Of a stretch of 64,000 bases of DNA, positions 61,709 to 64,000 are shown in pieces. Numbering within the stretch: the first letter of the stretch is position 1; every line of letters begins with the position of its first letter. Made by a program: the position numbers and the translations under genes. Under the pieces are notes generated by a model. The model was not told the DNA's origin and made no database searches. It worked only from the letters and a program-made list of their open reading frames with translations. This DNA comes from JAGXLC01 sp964585385 (GTDB lineage Bacteria; Bacteroidota; Bacteroidia; Bacteroidales; UBA12077): the NCBI GenBank assembly GCA_964585385.1, contig CAZPDP010000014.1:12914-76913 (forward strand), given 5' to 3'.

Positions 61709-61882
61709 ATGATAAACAATATAAAAAAGCATGAAATATCTTCGGGTTTCCGGCCATATATTTTACTAGCAGTTGCAGCTGTAATTGTCATCTACAGTCT
61801 GATATATCTATTTATCACTTATTACATTCTCAAAAAGCTGGAAAATGATAGCAATTTTATCTCCCGCCAAAAAGCTGGATGA
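61709..61882 (+). CDS. Small membrane protein overlapping yaaA
   Basis: A 57-residue frame opens with ATG at 61709 and ends at TGA 61880-61882, overlapping the yaaA start by 38 bases. It has a single hydrophobic stretch (about 18-40, ILLAVAAVIVIYSLIYLFIT) flanked by charged residues. No Shine-Dalgarno site is evident. It may be a genuine small protein or only leader sequence; I do not recognise it. Confidence 0.35.
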   Translation: MINNIKKHEISSGFRPYILLAVAAVIVIYSLIYLFITYYILKKLENDSNFISRQKAG

Positions 61883-62609
61883 AAAATATTCAAGTAGTAT
61901 TAAAACGTATACCCAACCCGAATTGCTGGATGATTCAGGTATACTTGTGGAAGAATTAAGAAATTTTTCTCCCGCTGAATTAAAAGAGCTCATGAATGTC
62001 AGCCGGGATATCGCAGAACTCAACTTTGAACGATATGCAAGATGGGAGACACCTTTCACTCCGGAGAACGCAGGGCTAGCCATATTTATGTTTAATGGGC
62101 AGGCATACAATGGACTACAGGCAAAAAATTTAAGTGAAGAAAGCCTTGAATTTGCACAGGACCACGTCAGGATTTTATCTGGATTATACGGAATATTGAA
62201 GCCCCTGGACCTTATGCAACCCTATCGACTGGAAATGGGTACAAAATTAAGCAACCCGAGAGGAAAAGACCTTTACGAGTTCTGGGGGAATAAAATCACA
62301 GAGAAGTTAAACGAAGCACTAAAGAAAGATAAAAGTCCTGTTCTGGTTAATCTTGCATCAGACGAATATTCCAAATCTGTAAATTTTAAACAGGTAGAAG
62401 GAGACATCATCACTCCTGTATTTAAAGAAAAGAAGGGGCAGCAATACAAAACTATTGCTGTATATGCAAAGAAAGCAAGAGGATTAATGACGCGGTTTAT
62501 TGTAAAAGAAAGAATTGAAAACCCTGAATTACTAAAAAGTTTTGAAGCAGAAGGCTATTCATATAACCCGGAACTCTCCACTGATAAGGAATGGGTATTT
62601 ACCAGGTAA
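61845..62609 (+). CDS. yaaA: YaaA-family peroxide stress protein
   Basis: The 254-residue protein of the UPF0246/YaaA family starts MIAILSPAKKLDEKYSSSIK and contains FNGQAYNGLQAKNL, LSGLYGILKPLDLMQPYRLE and NLASDEYSKSVNF, all family signatures. In E. coli YaaA limits free iron and oxidative damage under peroxide stress. It is cytoplasmic. sod lies two genes upstream, so oxidative stress is a shared theme. Confidence 0.94.
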   Translation: MIAILSPAKKLDEKYSSSIKTYTQPELLDDSGILVEELRNFSPAELKELMNVSRDIAELNFERYARWETPFTPENAGLAIFMFNGQAYNGLQAKNLSEESLEFAQDHVRILSGLYGILKPLDLMQPYRLEMGTKLSNPRGKDLYEFWGNKITEKLNEALKKDKSPVLVNLASDEYSKSVNFKQVEGDIITPVFKEKKGQQYKTIAVYAKKARGLMTRFIVKERIENPELLKSFEAEGYSYNPELSTDKEWVFTR

Positions 62610-62640
62610 TTGAAAACCCAAACACCAGGTTTTGCCCAAA

Positions 62641-62671
62641 AAGAAAAGGCAGCAGGAAAACCCACTGCCTT
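62641..62671 (-). terminator. Terminator downstream of the response regulator
   Basis: AAGGCAG (62646-62652) and CTGCCTT (62665-62671) form the stem; on the minus strand TTTTCTTTTT follows. It lies about 170 nt past the stop at 62839. Confidence 0.55.
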
Positions 62672-62838
62672 GACTACAATAAACCAATAAACCCAAAATA
62701 CCCCCTTAAGGGTATTGTATAACTAAGTTACTAAAATATTCTGAAATAATAATCAAAAACGTATTAAATTCTTATTATTTTTTCAAAAAACGAAAAACTG
62801 TAGAAACTGTTATTTATACCTGGGGCGGATTTAAATCT

Positions 62839-63801
62839 CTAAAACTTATAAAGATTATGTTTTATAGCATATACAGCAAGACAAACTGAATTGCTGCAAC
62901 CGGTCTTTTTAAGCAACCGGTTTCTGTGACCCTCTACTGTTCGCACACTAATATTTAATTTATCCGCTATTTCCTGGTTGGAATAACCCTGGCAGATGCA
63001 ATGTAAAATATCTTTTTCTCTCGGTGTAACCTGCGTGGAATCAAATTCATCTAAACTGTAACCGGCTAAACCATTTTTTTCACTATGTTCTATGGAGCCT
63101 ACAAGATATTTATCACCCTCAATATCTACCAGTCGTGCATAAAAAGAAAGGTCTATAACTTCCCTGTTTCGCCTGATAGCCCTGAATTCTACTTGAATTT
63201 CTTCCAATAGATTGCTGAAGCAGCGGTTGATTTTATCTATCACCTTATGAATATCATCTTTATATATCAGGTTTACAAGATTCATTCCTATCAACTCACC
63301 CTTGGAATACCCAAATATTTCACAGCATCTATTGTTTACATAATCGAATTTATCCTCTTTATAAATACAAAGTGGGGTGGTAGCATGATCGATAAGTTTG
63401 CTGAATTTTTCACTGGTTTTTTCAATTATGCGTTTTTGCTTCTCAAGCCTGATTTCAATTAGCTGCTTCAAATCCGATAATTCAAAAGGTTTAACCATAA
63501 AATCATCAACACCAAGATTCATAACTGCCCTCAATTCCTGGTAAGATTTTTTCGAAGTTAAGAATACAAAGGGGATCAATGAAGTAATGTTCACCTGTTT
63601 TATCATATTGAATACTTCCTGACCTGAAAGACCGGCAGGTTCAGTATCTGACAATATCAGATCGGGTTTGTACTGAAGTGCTTTCTGAACACCGGAAGCT
63701 CCATTAGTTGTACTTATCACAGAATAGCCTATATTGTCTATATATTCTTCTATCTCTTTTAATAAGGATGAATCCGGTTCAATTACTAATATTCTTGTCA
63801 T
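62839..63801 (-). CDS. LuxR-family response regulator with PAS domain
   Basis: The 320-residue product has a receiver domain (1-120; phosphoacceptor D52 in PDLILSDTEP; K in FMVKPF), a PAS domain (about 130-240: CEIFGYSKGELIGMNLVNLI, YKDDIHKVIDKINRCF) and a C-terminal LuxR-type helix-turn-helix (about 255-315: TPREKDILHCICQGYSNQEI, ADKLNISVRTVEGHRNRLLK). A receiver-PAS-HTH layout suggests control by a partner kinase plus a second signal. No kinase gene is adjacent in this window. Confidence 0.93.
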   Translation of the reverse strand: MTRILVIEPDSSLLKEIEEYIDNIGYSVISTTNGASGVQKALQYKPDLILSDTEPAGLSGQEVFNMIKQVNITSLIPFVFLTSKKSYQELRAVMNLGVDDFMVKPFELSDLKQLIEIRLEKQKRIIEKTSEKFSKLIDHATTPLCIYKEDKFDYVNNRCCEIFGYSKGELIGMNLVNLIYKDDIHKVIDKINRCFSNLLEEIQVEFRAIRRNREVIDLSFYARLVDIEGDKYLVGSIEHSEKNGLAGYSLDEFDSTQVTPREKDILHCICQGYSNQEIADKLNISVRTVEGHRNRLLKKTGCSNSVCLAVYAIKHNLYKF

Positions 63802-63834
63802 TCCACAATACTATGATCTCTTAATCAATTTAAA

Positions 63835-63961
63835 CCCAAACTGAGCAATTTTTGCTCACTGCCTGCCCCGTACACGAAGTGTCAGGGACAAAGAAATTGT
63901 AAGGTTTCCACCTTCCCGACACTCCGTGTGCGGGACAGGCTATCAATTCGGCAAAAAACCG
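63835..63961 (+). repeat. Dispersed hairpin repeat, copy 3
   Basis: The hairpin GAGCAA-TTT-TTGCTC (63843-63857) carries a compensatory change relative to the GAGCGA/TCGCTC copies. CCCCGTACACGAAGTGTCAG and AATTGTAAGGTTT follow, as in copy 2, and a mirror-like GACACTCCGTGTGCGGGACA lies further on. It sits upstream of the response regulator gene. Confidence 0.65.
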
Positions 63962-64000
63962 ACAATTTAGTCGCTGTCGGAGACAGGAATAATACTTGAA

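Overview
The window looks like a draft scaffold (two runs of exactly 100 N) from a Bacteroidota bacterium, most likely class Bacteroidia. Pointers are the low GC content, genes with little Shine-Dalgarno signal, TAnnTTTG-type -7 promoter boxes, a protein with a type IX secretion C-terminal sorting domain, a TamB/ExbB/ExbD/TonB block and several typical Bacteroidota surface-protein families. No rRNA or tRNA gene was seen.

Region 1 (1-5520) is a compact type II-C CRISPR-Cas locus. It has a CRISPR array cut by the left edge, then cas2, cas1 and a 1162-residue cas9, all on the minus strand. A probable tracrRNA lies upstream of cas9 on the plus strand; it has an anti-repeat, three hairpins and a rho-independent end. 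One spacer occurs twice.

Region 2 (5752-8430) is a short accessory island: a DUF6994-like gene, a higBA toxin-antitoxin pair and an MNT/HEPN pair whose HEPN gene carries an in-frame stop. These genes are separated by three long imperfect inverted repeats (124-151 bp) with shared arms. The ends of each gene unit are complementary to each other, which is the geometry of integron gene cassettes and attC sites. The site sequences do not match the classical attC core and no integrase is visible.

Region 3 (8426-20952) is a run of minus-strand genes for exported proteins: a TPR protein, a leucine-rich-repeat-like protein, a small protein with an internal duplication, an LPP20-like lipoprotein, a very large T9SS substrate (two seven-bladed FG-GAP propellers, Ig-like and HYR-like repeats), an FN3-like protein broken by an assembly gap, an outer-membrane barrel protein and a secreted caspase-like peptidase. 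A perfect 20-bp palindrome lies upstream of the caspase gene.

Region 4 (21208-49502) is mostly core genes: chaN-like, AhpD-like, long-chain acyl-CoA ligase, hutH, hisS, tsaD, tamB, exbB/exbD/tonB, an RNA-recognition-motif protein, a CPA1 antiporter with a cyclic-nucleotide-binding tail, a Gdx/SugE exporter, a subtilase, a phosphatase-family protein, ychF, a split transketolase with a divergent methylglyoxal-synthase-like gene between its halves, and an ECF sigma factor with two envelope partners.

Region 5 (49591-64000) holds a penicillin-acylase-family hydrolase, osmC, fabD, folE, queD, hldD-like, a PAS-SpoIIE phosphatase with a FIST sensor protein, a DUF1858 protein, a MATE exporter, superoxide dismutase, a nitroreductase, yaaA with a small overlapping membrane ORF, and a LuxR-type response regulator. 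A short hairpin repeat occurs at 36.1, 39.9 and 63.8 kb, with a compensatory base-pair change in one copy.
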